Positions 1-5,986 of a stretch of DNA of 7,200 nt are shown piece by piece. Each line of letters starts with the position of its first letter. Positions within the stretch are counted from its first letter, which is position 1. The translations under genes were made by a program, and so were the position numbers. Location: positions 1 to 7,200 of the forward strand of contig JASLEQ010000790.1 of the NCBI GenBank assembly GCA_030151135.1, given 5' to 3'. The stretch is from Candidatus Sulfotelmatobacter sp. (GTDB lineage: Bacteria; Acidobacteriota; Terriglobia; Terriglobales; SbA1). The notes beneath the pieces are model-generated. The model was not told the origin of the DNA. It ran no database searches and saw only the letters and a program-made list of their open reading frames with translations.

Positions 1-1378
1 CCAGAAGCGATTTGCCCATCGCCTGGTCGTCGATCGGCATCTTGTTCGGGCCGCGTTGCTTCATCGCTGCGACGAAAGCAGGATCGAATTTCGCGTCGAT
101 GTCAAACTTCGGCTTGGTCAGCAGGTCGGAAGGGCCGGAGATTTGGCCGTCCTGAATGCGGTACGCCATCTGAATGACTTGTTGCAAGGTCGCCCCTTCG
201 GCGACAAAGCTGTCGTCTTTCAGATTGAATAGCATTTTATGCATCTCGTTCGAAGCTGGTTCCGACGGTTTGACTGACACGGAAGAGAACACCGCAGCCG
301 GAACGTTCGAGGTTGCTCCCTGCGATTGCGCTCGGCTGGGCGTGGCGTGAAACACGCCAAAGGTGATGGGAACGGCAATCGCCAGAAACGCCGCTGCGCT
401 GAGCAGAAGCTTTCGGGCGAAATCGAGTTGGTGCAAGATGCGGTCGTTCATGATGTGAACCATCCTTTTCTTCAAATCAGCGCCGGTGACTCCTGCAACG
501 CAGGGCAGCGGCGAGCCCAGACAGAATTCGCAAACTTTCAAAATGCTTTCGGCGTAGACCTGGCGGTCGCTTCCCGCGGCAACAACCTCTTCATCGCAGG
601 CGCGCTCCCGCTCATCGACCAGGCGCGATCCCAACCACCAAACGGGTGGATAGAACCAGAACATGGCTTCCACAAGCATGTGCAAAGCGGCAAACAGGTT
701 GTCGCGACGCCGGACATGCCACACTTCGTGCGCCACGATTGCTTCGAGCTGCGCGTCCTCGAGATGCCTCGAGATGCCCTCAGGCCACAGCAGAACCGGG
801 CGGGAGATGCCAAAGATTCCGGGTTCCAGCGACGTGCGTGACAGAAGAAGGTCGATAGGGTTCCGCAGGCCGCCCAGCCGTTCAACCCGCCGCAGAATTT
901 CGAGCTCGCGTCCCTGGGACGAACGCGCTGCCGATTTCATCGATTCGGAGATGCGACGCCAGCGAACCACCCAGAGCATCACAACCGCGATGAAGCCCGC
1001 GAGCCACACGACCGCAAGCCACGGAAGCCAGTGGATGGACGCCGCCGAAGTTGTGGAGACGAGATGCTGCGGGACCGCGCGAGCGCCTGGAGCAAAAGGC
1101 TGGCCAATCTGTTCGATCGCGTAGAACATCGTCGGATTCTCCGGGGCCGCGATCAGCGATCGCCACGCCAGCAATTTCCCCACGCTGATCAGGACGGAAA
1201 AGGGCACCAGGAACTTCGCCGAAGCGGCCAGCCAGAGCAGGTATCGGGTACGCGCCACGTGGCGGCGCAAAGCCAGCGTGAGCACGGCCGCGACCATGGC
1301 AACAAGCGTCGACTGCCAGAGATGATTTCCGATCGCTGGCGCAAAAGAGTTCCACAAGGCGGAGAGTTTTTCAGTCAT
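1..1378 (-). CDS. BlaR1/MecR1-like M56 metalloprotease fused to DUF3738 (partial, C-terminus off window)
   Basis: Membrane-bound sensor protease of the BlaR1/MecR1 (peptidase M56) family; 459 codons are visible and the frame is open to the window edge. Hydrophobic segments lie near residues 18-36, 45-70 and 117-139. The gluzincin zinc motif HEVWH is at 217-221, followed by RRRDN and a downstream ERACDE at 258-263 that probably supplies the third zinc ligand. A further membrane segment lies at about 323-345. After it the chain enters a periplasmic domain with the hallmarks of DUF3738/TIGR03435: VSVKPS near 367-372, EGATLQQ at 394-400, AYRIQDGQISGP at 405-416, FDIDAK at 425-430. In known systems such proteases sense a signal and cause cleavage of the partner BlaI repressor; here the DUF3738 domain replaces the penicillin-binding sensor of BlaR1. 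The ATG overlaps the upstream repressor's stop by 8 bases (ATGACTGA), implying translational coupling. The inducing signal is unknown. Confidence 0.88.
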   Translation of the reverse strand, partial: MTEKLSALWNSFAPAIGNHLWQSTLVAMVAAVLTLALRRHVARTRYLLWLAASAKFLVPFSVLISVGKLLAWRSLIAAPENPTMFYAIEQIGQPFAPGARAVPQHLVSTTSAASIHWLPWLAVVWLAGFIAVVMLWVVRWRRISESMKSAARSSQGRELEILRRVERLGGLRNPIDLLLSRTSLEPGIFGISRPVLLWPEGISRHLEDAQLEAIVAHEVWHVRRRDNLFAALHMLVEAMFWFYPPVWWLGSRLVDERERACDEEVVAAGSDRQVYAESILKVCEFCLGSPLPCVAGVTGADLKKRMVHIMNDRILHQLDFARKLLLSAAAFLAIAVPITFGVFHATPSRAQSQGATSNVPAAVFSSVSVKPSEPASNEMHKMLFNLKDDSFVAEGATLQQVIQMAYRIQDGQISGPSDLLTKPKFDIDAKFDPAFVAAMKQRGPNKMPIDDQAMGKSLL

Positions 1379-1760
1379 TGGCTTTGTCCTTTCTCTCCAG
1401 CTTGCGGAGGGTCTTTTCGGCTTCGCGTACGTCGGCCAGGGTCAACTTTCCGGTTTCGATCAGATGAGCCATGACCGGCTGCGTGCGTCCGCCGAAGAGC
1501 GCGAGCAGTTCGTCGATCAGCTTTCGTTGTGCTGCGTCGCGAGAGATCGCGGCTTCGAAAATATGAAAGTTGCCGACCTTCTTGACGCGCCGGACGGCCT
1601 TCTTGCTTTCGAGCCGGTAGACCGTCGTTTGGACCGTGGTGTACGCAGGACGGTCCGCTTCGGGAAAAGTTTCCTGGATCTCGCGGATCGAGGCGCTGCC
1701 GCTCGACCACAGCGTTTCCATGATCTGCATCTCCAGCTTGGAGAGCTTGGGGCTGGGCAT
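1371..1760 (-). CDS. BlaI/MecI/CopY-family transcriptional repressor
   Basis: A 129-residue protein, the usual size for this family. Residues 1-75 read as the winged-helix DNA-binding domain: the N-terminal LSKLEMQIMETLW helix, then the recognition region AYTTVQTTVYRLESKKAV at 39-56. The C-terminal half (about 76-124, ending in a charged AEKTLRKLERK helix) matches the dimerisation and cleavage domain. The start is supported by GGAG six bases upstream of the ATG. It is the first gene of a two-gene unit with the M56 sensor protease, and its stop overlaps the protease ATG. A perfect TACA/TGTA palindrome sits inside its promoter, so autorepression relieved by the protease is likely. No beta-lactamase or copper ATPase lies next to it in the window, so the other regulated genes are unknown. 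Confidence 0.93.
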   Translation of the reverse strand: MPSPKLSKLEMQIMETLWSSGSASIREIQETFPEADRPAYTTVQTTVYRLESKKAVRRVKKVGNFHIFEAAISRDAAQRKLIDELLALFGGRTQPVMAHLIETGKLTLADVREAEKTLRKLERKDKAND

Positions 1761-1784
1761 TCCGATCTCCTATCGACGTTTGCG

Positions 1785-1812
1785 ATACTACTACATATGT
1801 AGTAGATGTCAA
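1785..1812 (-). promoter_or_regulatory. Promoter of the BlaI-family repressor/M56 protease unit
   Basis: On the minus strand there is a perfect -35 TTGACA (1807-1812), then a 16-base spacer and TAGTAT (1785-1790, 4 of 6 matches to TATAAT). This would start transcription about 15-20 bases upstream of the repressor ATG, leaving room for the GGAG ribosome site. The spacer and the start of the -10 are occupied by the palindromic operator. Confidence 0.65.
1788..1805. promoter_or_regulatory. BlaI/MecI/CopY-type operator (18-bp perfect palindrome)
   Basis: CTACTACATATGTAGTAG is an uninterrupted perfect palindrome. Its centre, TACATATGTA (1792-1801), matches the TACAnnTGTA core recognised by BlaI, MecI and CopY repressors. 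It lies 27 bases upstream of the repressor start codon and covers the spacer and first bases of the -10, so bound repressor would block RNA polymerase. Repressor binding is inferred from position and family knowledge. Confidence 0.8.
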
Positions 1813-1861
1813 GGACTTTTTCGGCAACAAACGTTCACAAAACCTTGGTGGTTCTGCGCCG

Positions 1862-1870
1862 TGATAGCAT
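1862..1870 (+). promoter_or_regulatory. Possible extended -10 of the RidA-family gene
   Basis: TGATAGCAT fits the extended -10 pattern TGnTAnnAT (TG, one base, then TAGCAT with 4 of 6 matches). It lies about 31 bases before the RidA-family ATG. No convincing -35 is present at normal spacing. Tentative. Confidence 0.3.
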
Positions 1871-1901
1871 GCTCTGCCGGACTCGGCAGTCAGGGTGAGA
1901 C

Positions 1902-2342
1902 ATGATCAGGCAGGTAATTCAAACCACCAAAGGCGCTCCACCGAAGGGCGCTTATTCTCAAGGATGGCGCGCGGGCGACTTCATCTTCGTGACCGGGACT
2001 GGACCGCTCGATCCTGTCACGGGGGAACTCGTCGCCTCCGACATCGAGCGTCAGACCGAACAGACCATCGACAACATCGAGGTCATCCTGAAAGCTGGGG
2101 GCGCGACGCTGAGCGACGTCGTGAAGGTCACGGTTCATCTCAGCGACACCGGTTTGTTCGCTCGTTACAACGCCGTGTACGCAAAACGCTTCGCGAAGCC
2201 ATATCCGGTGCGAACAACCGTGGGCAGCGACCTTGGGCATTCGCCGGGAATGCTGATCGAGATCGATTGCATCGCTTACCTGCCGGCCAAGAAGGCTGGG
2301 CGGAATTTACGCGCGAAAAAGAAATCTCCGCGCCGAAAATAA
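1902..2342 (+). CDS. RidA family (YjgF/YER057c/UK114) enamine/imine deaminase
   Basis: A 146-residue cytosolic protein; family members form homotrimers that hydrolyse reactive enamines/imines such as 2-aminoacrylate released by PLP enzymes, protecting other PLP enzymes. Visible family features are PKGAYSQG at 14-21 (position of the active-site Tyr), GTGPLDPVTGEL at 32-43, the helix QTEQTIDNIEVIL at 51-63, VKVTVHLSD near 74-82, and YPVRTTV at 101-107. R104 corresponds to the substrate-carboxylate-binding Arg105 of E. coli RidA, and E120 in IEID corresponds to its Glu120. The Cys two residues after that Arg in E. coli is Thr here. The usual fold ends near residue 127; about 19 more residues form a strongly basic tail (10 Lys/Arg in 130-146). 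AGGGTGA at 1892-1898 is the ribosome site. It is convergent with a D-threonine-aldolase-like PLP enzyme, a plausible enamine source. Confidence 0.92.
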   Translation: MIRQVIQTTKGAPPKGAYSQGWRAGDFIFVTGTGPLDPVTGELVASDIERQTEQTIDNIEVILKAGGATLSDVVKVTVHLSDTGLFARYNAVYAKRFAKPYPVRTTVGSDLGHSPGMLIEIDCIAYLPAKKAGRNLRAKKKSPRRK

Positions 2343-2386
2343 CAAGTCAAAAGCCTTCACCGCAGGTCCGCAGCGAAATTCATTTT

Positions 2387-3607
2387 TTATTTGTGCGCTG
2401 CCGTGAGCAGGTCTGATTGAGCAAGCAACGGACCTTCATGTCCACGGGCAGACACTCTCTCGATTGCCTGGATCTCTCCGTTACGCACGATCAGCGCGGC
2501 ATCGAAATTGTTCACCGTGGGGCAGACATGGCGCGGAATGAGATAAAGAATCTCGCCGACCCTCGGAGGGTTGCTGCCTTCCGTCACCGCGAGCGGCAGA
2601 TGCTCTTCACTGGGCCCTAGCGGCGTCAGTTCCGGATGTCCAAGGACCACGCATGTGGGAACTCCGGCGTCGGCCGAGACGGCTTTGTGTCCCGCGTCGC
2701 AGGTGATGACATTGGGATGTGGATGGCTGACCACGCGGGTGATGACGAGTGCAGCGGGAGCGTATCCGTATTGCGTTGGAAGTTGCGCGAGGCTTGTTGC
2801 GTCGTGATAGGCCACCGTGCCGGGAGAAACACGGTGCACGAAGCGCGCATTTCGGAACCCGGAATATGAGAGCGAGGACGGAAAAGTTGGAGTTCCCGCG
2901 GTGATGATTTCGGACACCGCGACGGCAGAATTTTCGAGATCGCGAACGAGTTCCAGTAACTGATCGTAACCAGCGTGCGTGTCCTTTGTTAGTTCTGGTT
3001 CTGCAACCGAGCCGAACTGGCCGTCATAGTAGTGCAAGCCGCGAAAGTCGAGTCCAGCTTTCTGCGCAACTTTTGCGAGTTCGATGACAAGTTCTCTCGA
3101 ACGCTGATCGATTCCAGTGCGGTTCATGCCGGGATTGATGTCGAGGAAGATTCCGATGTCAGACCCGCGCCACTGGCGGATCTGTTCTTCGTTCTCCGCG
3201 AGAACTGAGATGCGGACGTTCGGGTGCTGTCTCTTGATCTCCCGCACGCGGCGCGCATTGGCACCCATCATCGGATACGCGACCAGCACATCGGCTGCAC
3301 CCACTTCGCAGGCTTGCAGAAGCTCCAGTGTGGTCGCGCATTTGAAGTTGCGCACGCCGCGATCGAGCAACATTCGCAAGGTGTAGTTCAGCTTGGCAGT
3401 CTTGATGTGACCGCGCCACCGATCCGCGTTGCCGGCCAGCAGGTTGAGCGTGCTCTGAATGTTTGATGTGATCTCTTCGGGATAGATCGCGAGCGCCGGA
3501 GTCAGAACGTTCTCGAGATCGGCCACGCGGTATCGGTCTTGCCAGGGAAATTCCTGCAGCATGAATTTTGCGGCCATAGCGCATTGATGATAGCGCGGCA
3601 GCGGCAT
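2387..3607 (-). CDS. D-threonine aldolase/D-serine dehydratase-like PLP enzyme (D-TA family)
   Basis: Fold-type III (alanine racemase-like) PLP enzyme of the DSD1/D-threonine aldolase group, acting on beta-hydroxy D-amino acids. Numbering is from the ATG at 3607 (406 residues). The barrel begins at LTPALAIYPE (35-44). The PLP lysine is expected in GHIKTAK (K69). GLHYYDGQ is at 190-197 and CDAGHKAVSADAG at 303-315. HVCPTVN at 360-366 supplies the His and Cys that bind the catalytic divalent metal in this family (H360, C362), followed by NNFD. All expected key residues are present, so it should be active. Whether it acts as aldolase (glycine plus aldehyde) or dehydratase (keto acid plus ammonia) cannot be read from the sequence. 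The start is uncertain: TTG 3622, ATG 3607, ATG 3577 and ATG 3562 share the frame and none has a strong ribosome site; 3607 has only a weak GAG five bases upstream. Convergent with the RidA gene and divergent from the permease. Confidence 0.88.
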   Translation of the reverse strand: MPLPRYHQCAMAAKFMLQEFPWQDRYRVADLENVLTPALAIYPEEITSNIQSTLNLLAGNADRWRGHIKTAKLNYTLRMLLDRGVRNFKCATTLELLQACEVGAADVLVAYPMMGANARRVREIKRQHPNVRISVLAENEEQIRQWRGSDIGIFLDINPGMNRTGIDQRSRELVIELAKVAQKAGLDFRGLHYYDGQFGSVAEPELTKDTHAGYDQLLELVRDLENSAVAVSEIITAGTPTFPSSLSYSGFRNARFVHRVSPGTVAYHDATSLAQLPTQYGYAPAALVITRVVSHPHPNVITCDAGHKAVSADAGVPTCVVLGHPELTPLGPSEEHLPLAVTEGSNPPRVGEILYLIPRHVCPTVNNFDAALIVRNGEIQAIERVSARGHEGPLLAQSDLLTAAHK

Positions 3608-3684
3608 ACTTGCTCGCTGCAAAGGCCCTTACCACAGTTGCGCCGCGGGCAGCGGAAAAACCGCCGCGGCTGCCGCTTCCTTTA

Positions 3685-3713
3685 TTGACCATGCCTGGTT
3701 GCGATAGTAGGCT
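3685..3713 (+). promoter_or_regulatory. Possible promoter of the amino-acid permease
   Basis: TTGACC (3685-3690, 5 of 6 matches to the -35 consensus) is followed after 17 bases by TAGGCT (3708-3713, only 3 of 6). Transcription would start about 5-6 bases before the permease ATG. A nearly leaderless message would fit the lack of a Shine-Dalgarno sequence there. Tentative. Confidence 0.3.
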
Positions 3714-3725
3714 CTCTGAATCCCA

Positions 3726-5123
3726 ATGGGCGCCCACACTCCTGTTCCACCGGAACGCGCTTCATCCATTCCATCGCACCTGGTACGCGGGCTGGGCTTG
3801 TGGTCGGCGACGGCGATTGTTATCGGCGACACGATTGGAACGGGAGTCTTCCTGGTCTCGAGTGACATGGCACGGGCCGTGGGGTCGGCGGCGCTGGTCA
3901 TCGTGGCGTGGATATTGGGCGGATTCGTCGTTCTGCTCGGCGCTTTGTGCTATGCGGAACTTGGAGCGGCGTTTCCGAAGGCGGGCGGCCCGTACGTGTA
4001 TCTGGGACGCGGACTCGGGCCGCTGTGGGGATTTTTGTTTGGCTGGATGAGTTCGTTTCTCGATCGTCCGGTGGCGATGGCGGCGCTGGGGGCGGGGTTC
4101 ATCCGGTTCATGAGTTTCTTCTTCCCAGCCGTTGCGGCGCCTCTGTGGACAGGCCGCCTGGCACACACGGATATCACGTTCACCGCGGCGCAGCCACTCG
4201 CGGCGATAGTCGTGATTCTGGTGACCGCAATCAATTACTTCAGCGTGAAGCTCAGCGGCGGGATTCAGGTCCTGGTCACGTCATTGAAGGTTGGCGCGAT
4301 CGTCATCATTGCTTTCGGGGGCTTGCTACTCAGCCACAAATCTGCGGTCACGGCAGCTTCACCAGCAGAACCGCTTCATGGGCTGGGCACGATTGGCGCG
4401 CTTCTGACCGCTCTGGTTCCGGCGATGTGGGCCTACAACGGGTTCAACGATCTGGGCGATCTTGGCGAAGAAATTTCCAAACCGGAAAAGAATATTCCGC
4501 GGGCCATCCTCCTCGGGCTATTCACCATCGCGGGACTTTATCTTCTGGTGAACATTGCTTACTTTCACGTCCTGCCGTTCGCGGCCGTGGCGGCTTCCCA
4601 GCATATTGCGTCGGATGTGGTGCAGGCATTTGCGGGGAGCAGCGGCGCGGCGTGGCTGACGCTGGCCATGGCAATTTCCGCTTTTGGTGCGCTGCATGTT
4701 GTGATCCTGACCGGAGCGCGGATTCCTTACGCGATGGCGCGGGATGGCGTGTTCTTTCAGTTCGCGCAACGCGTGCATCCATCATTCAGCACGCCGACGG
4801 GAGCGCTGTTCTTTCTGGGAGCGGTTGCCACAGTTCTCGCGCTCACCGGAACGTTTGAAGAACTCTATTCCCTGTTTATTTTTGCGGTCTGGATTTTCTT
4901 TGCGCTGACGGGGATCGCTTTGCTGCGGCTTCGTCGGGTTGAACCAGACTTGGTAAGACCGTACAAAGCGTGGGGATATCCGTGGACGCCTCTGATTTTC
5001 ACTGGAGTCGCGATCGCGCTGACGGTGAATCTCTGGATGGTAAGGCCTGTGCGATCGACAATAGGACTGGGAGTGATCCTGCTGGGGATTCCATTCTTCT
5101 ACCGGTGGCGGAAGCAGGGATAG
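3726..5123 (+). CDS. APC-superfamily amino-acid permease (LAT/SteT-like)
   Basis: A 465-residue inner-membrane transporter, the usual length for APC permeases, with about 12 hydrophobic segments. TM1 (about 24-44) carries the unwound GDTIGTGVF motif at 34-42 that contacts the substrate amino group and carboxylate in this fold. CYAELGAAFPKAGGPYVYL at 75-93 is the typical TM2-TM3 signature. YNGFNDLGDLGEEISKPEKNIPRA at 237-260 matches the TM6 region and following loop of LAT-type exchangers. RPYKAWGYPWTP at 411-422 is the usual motif before the last two helices. Substrate is probably an amino acid, by uniport, proton symport or exchange; specificity cannot be read directly. No good Shine-Dalgarno precedes the ATG, and no nearby in-frame start has a better one. 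Its neighbours (D-TA-like enzyme, RidA protein and the tryptophanase remnant downstream) support a role in amino-acid uptake or exchange. Confidence 0.9.
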   Translation: MGAHTPVPPERASSIPSHLVRGLGLWSATAIVIGDTIGTGVFLVSSDMARAVGSAALVIVAWILGGFVVLLGALCYAELGAAFPKAGGPYVYLGRGLGPLWGFLFGWMSSFLDRPVAMAALGAGFIRFMSFFFPAVAAPLWTGRLAHTDITFTAAQPLAAIVVILVTAINYFSVKLSGGIQVLVTSLKVGAIVIIAFGGLLLSHKSAVTAASPAEPLHGLGTIGALLTALVPAMWAYNGFNDLGDLGEEISKPEKNIPRAILLGLFTIAGLYLLVNIAYFHVLPFAAVAASQHIASDVVQAFAGSSGAAWLTLAMAISAFGALHVVILTGARIPYAMARDGVFFQFAQRVHPSFSTPTGALFFLGAVATVLALTGTFEELYSLFIFAVWIFFALTGIALLRLRRVEPDLVRPYKAWGYPWTPLIFTGVAIALTVNLWMVRPVRSTIGLGVILLGIPFFYRWRKQG

Positions 5124-5183
5124 CCATCCTTGAATATGTTCCCCGACTAAGTCGAAATTCCGACTGAGGTTCTTCTCCGACGT

Positions 5184-5345
5184 CTACGAATGGAACGCTG
5201 GGACTTTGATCGGTTCCAAGTGTGCGGTGAAGCGAAACAGGAATGGGGCTTCGTGGCTGAGATGGATACCCGCGATGCGGTCGCGATTTTTCCAGACCTC
5301 CAGAATTACGTGGAATACGTAATCGATGTGGCTCTGGGTATAGAT
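5184..5345 (-). pseudogene. tnaA: C-terminal remnant of a tryptophanase / tyrosine phenol-lyase gene
   Basis: On the minus strand, 53 codons ending in TAG (5184-5186) read as the extreme C-terminus of the beta-eliminating lyase family. It begins IYTQSHIDYV, continues through EVWKNRDRIAGI and ends FLFRFTAHLEPI plus a short tail. This lines up without gaps with the end of E. coli TnaA as I recall it: YTQTHMDF, then a helix ending IKGL, then LRHFTAKL. The family is about 460 residues long, so only about 12% remains; the PLP lysine and the rest of the catalytic fold are gone. Recognisable similarity stops near 5345, about 24 bases before the stop codon of the lipoprotein gene upstream. No start codon or ribosome site of its own is evident. 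The fragment has no internal stop, so the truncation may be fairly recent. It probably marks loss of a tryptophanase-like gene beside the permease. Confidence 0.75.
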
Positions 5346-5368
5346 TTGATTGGGACAGATCGCGGTAG

Positions 5369-5794
5369 CTATGGGCAGGTCATCTGGGCTACGCCGGTTA
5401 CCTGGGGCGTGCTTTGTTTCATTTGCGACGGATCGATGCTCTGATCCTTCGGAGCGGTCGCCCAGATGGTGAATGTGCCACTAAGGCCAGGAATGTTCGT
5501 ACATGTTGCGATGCCATTGTCGTCAATGTTGATCTCGTTTGCGGGCGTCGGCGTCGGCGCAGTGAACCAAGGTCGAGAGTTCCACCATCGAACGTTAACC
5601 GGGACGCTCCCGGTTGAGCCATGAGATGTGCCCATCGCCGTGAATTGGACCTGGCCGTTTGGCGAACTCTTCGCGTCAGCAGTAGCTGGTGTGATGGTGA
5701 CCGACTTCAACCCGGTGCTGGATCCGCAGGAGAGACACGCAGCACAGAGAAGACAAAGTGGAATGAGCGAAGGGAGGAACCGGAACTTGCTCAT
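5369..5794 (-). CDS. Predicted exported lipoprotein with bacterial Ig-like (BIG2-type) domain
   Basis: A 141-residue protein with a lipoprotein signal: MSKFRF, a hydrophobic stretch LPSLIPLCLLCAAC (7-20), then LSCGSSTG. Cys20 or Cys23 would be the lipidated residue; neither fits the lipobox perfectly, since the -3 position is Cys in both. The mature part starts with SVTITPATAD (31-40) and GQVQFTAMG (47-55), continues through VRWW (68-71) and DDNGIATC (91-98), and ends with SGTFTIWATAP (105-115). This ladder is typical of BIG2-like Ig domains that are abundant in Acidobacteriota surface proteins. One domain only, with a short tail. The specific role is unknown; adhesion or envelope scaffolding is a guess. 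GAGG four bases before the ATG supports the start. Its 3' end abuts the tryptophanase remnant. Confidence 0.7.
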   Translation of the reverse strand: MSKFRFLPSLIPLCLLCAACLSCGSSTGLKSVTITPATADAKSSPNGQVQFTAMGTSHGSTGSVPVNVRWWNSRPWFTAPTPTPANEINIDDNGIATCTNIPGLSGTFTIWATAPKDQSIDPSQMKQSTPQVTGVAQMTCP

Positions 5795-5854
5795 GGGACC
5801 TCGATGGAAACGGGCGTTGGCGTTGAAAAACGCAAAACCCCTTCCGTTGGAAGC

Positions 5855-5860
5855 ATTCTA
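5855..5860 (-). promoter_or_regulatory. Possible -10 of the lipoprotein gene
   Basis: On the minus strand TAGAAT (5 of 6 matches to TATAAT) lies about 60 bases before the lipoprotein ATG. No good -35 is seen at 16-18 bases. Tentative. Confidence 0.3.
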
Positions 5861-5950
5861 CACTTCAGGATTGCCTGATCCCAGCGGCAAGGACCTGAAA
5901 TTTCAACGCGTGACAGGAGTCTTCGCTTGCTGCCGCCCGCGCCTCAGGAG

Positions 5951-5959
5951 TGGTAGACT
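5951..5959 (+). promoter_or_regulatory. Possible extended -10 of the 3-hydroxybutyryl-CoA dehydrogenase gene
   Basis: TGGTAGACT fits the extended -10 pattern TGnTAnnnT, 27 bases before the dehydrogenase ATG. It resembles the TGATAGCAT upstream of the RidA-family gene. No clear -35. Tentative. Confidence 0.3.
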
Positions 5960-5986
5960 CGAACGTTTTCGGCGAGAGGTAGAGTG

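Noticed and set aside
757..778. Tandem repeat of a 10-base unit (cctcgagatg, twice)
   Set aside because: A 10-base duplication would shift the frame, yet the M56 protease reads through and this region has the length expected for the family. Probably chance.
2370..2401. 6-bp inverted repeat GCAGCG/CGCTGC around the T-rich convergent gene ends
   Set aside because: The loop is 20 bases and the T-run is inside the loop rather than after the stem, so it does not look like an intrinsic terminator.
3908..4858. 316-codon plus-strand open frame inside the permease gene
   Set aside because: A shifted-frame shadow of the permease; rich in Arg, Gly and Ser with no membrane segments, as expected from out-of-frame high-GC sequence.
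5144..5165. Small repeated CGACT/AGTCG stems after the permease stop
   Set aside because: Only 5-bp stems with no following T-run; too weak to call a terminator.
5190..5444. 84-codon plus-strand open frame between the permease and the lipoprotein
   Set aside because: It is antisense to the tryptophanase-like remnant and to the 3' end of the lipoprotein gene, and the encoded sequence shows no recognisable family. The minus-strand reading explains the region better.
5841..5853. CTTCC-GTT-GGAAG hairpin upstream of the lipoprotein gene
   Set aside because: Short, single, no T-run, no sign of a riboswitch or attenuator around it.
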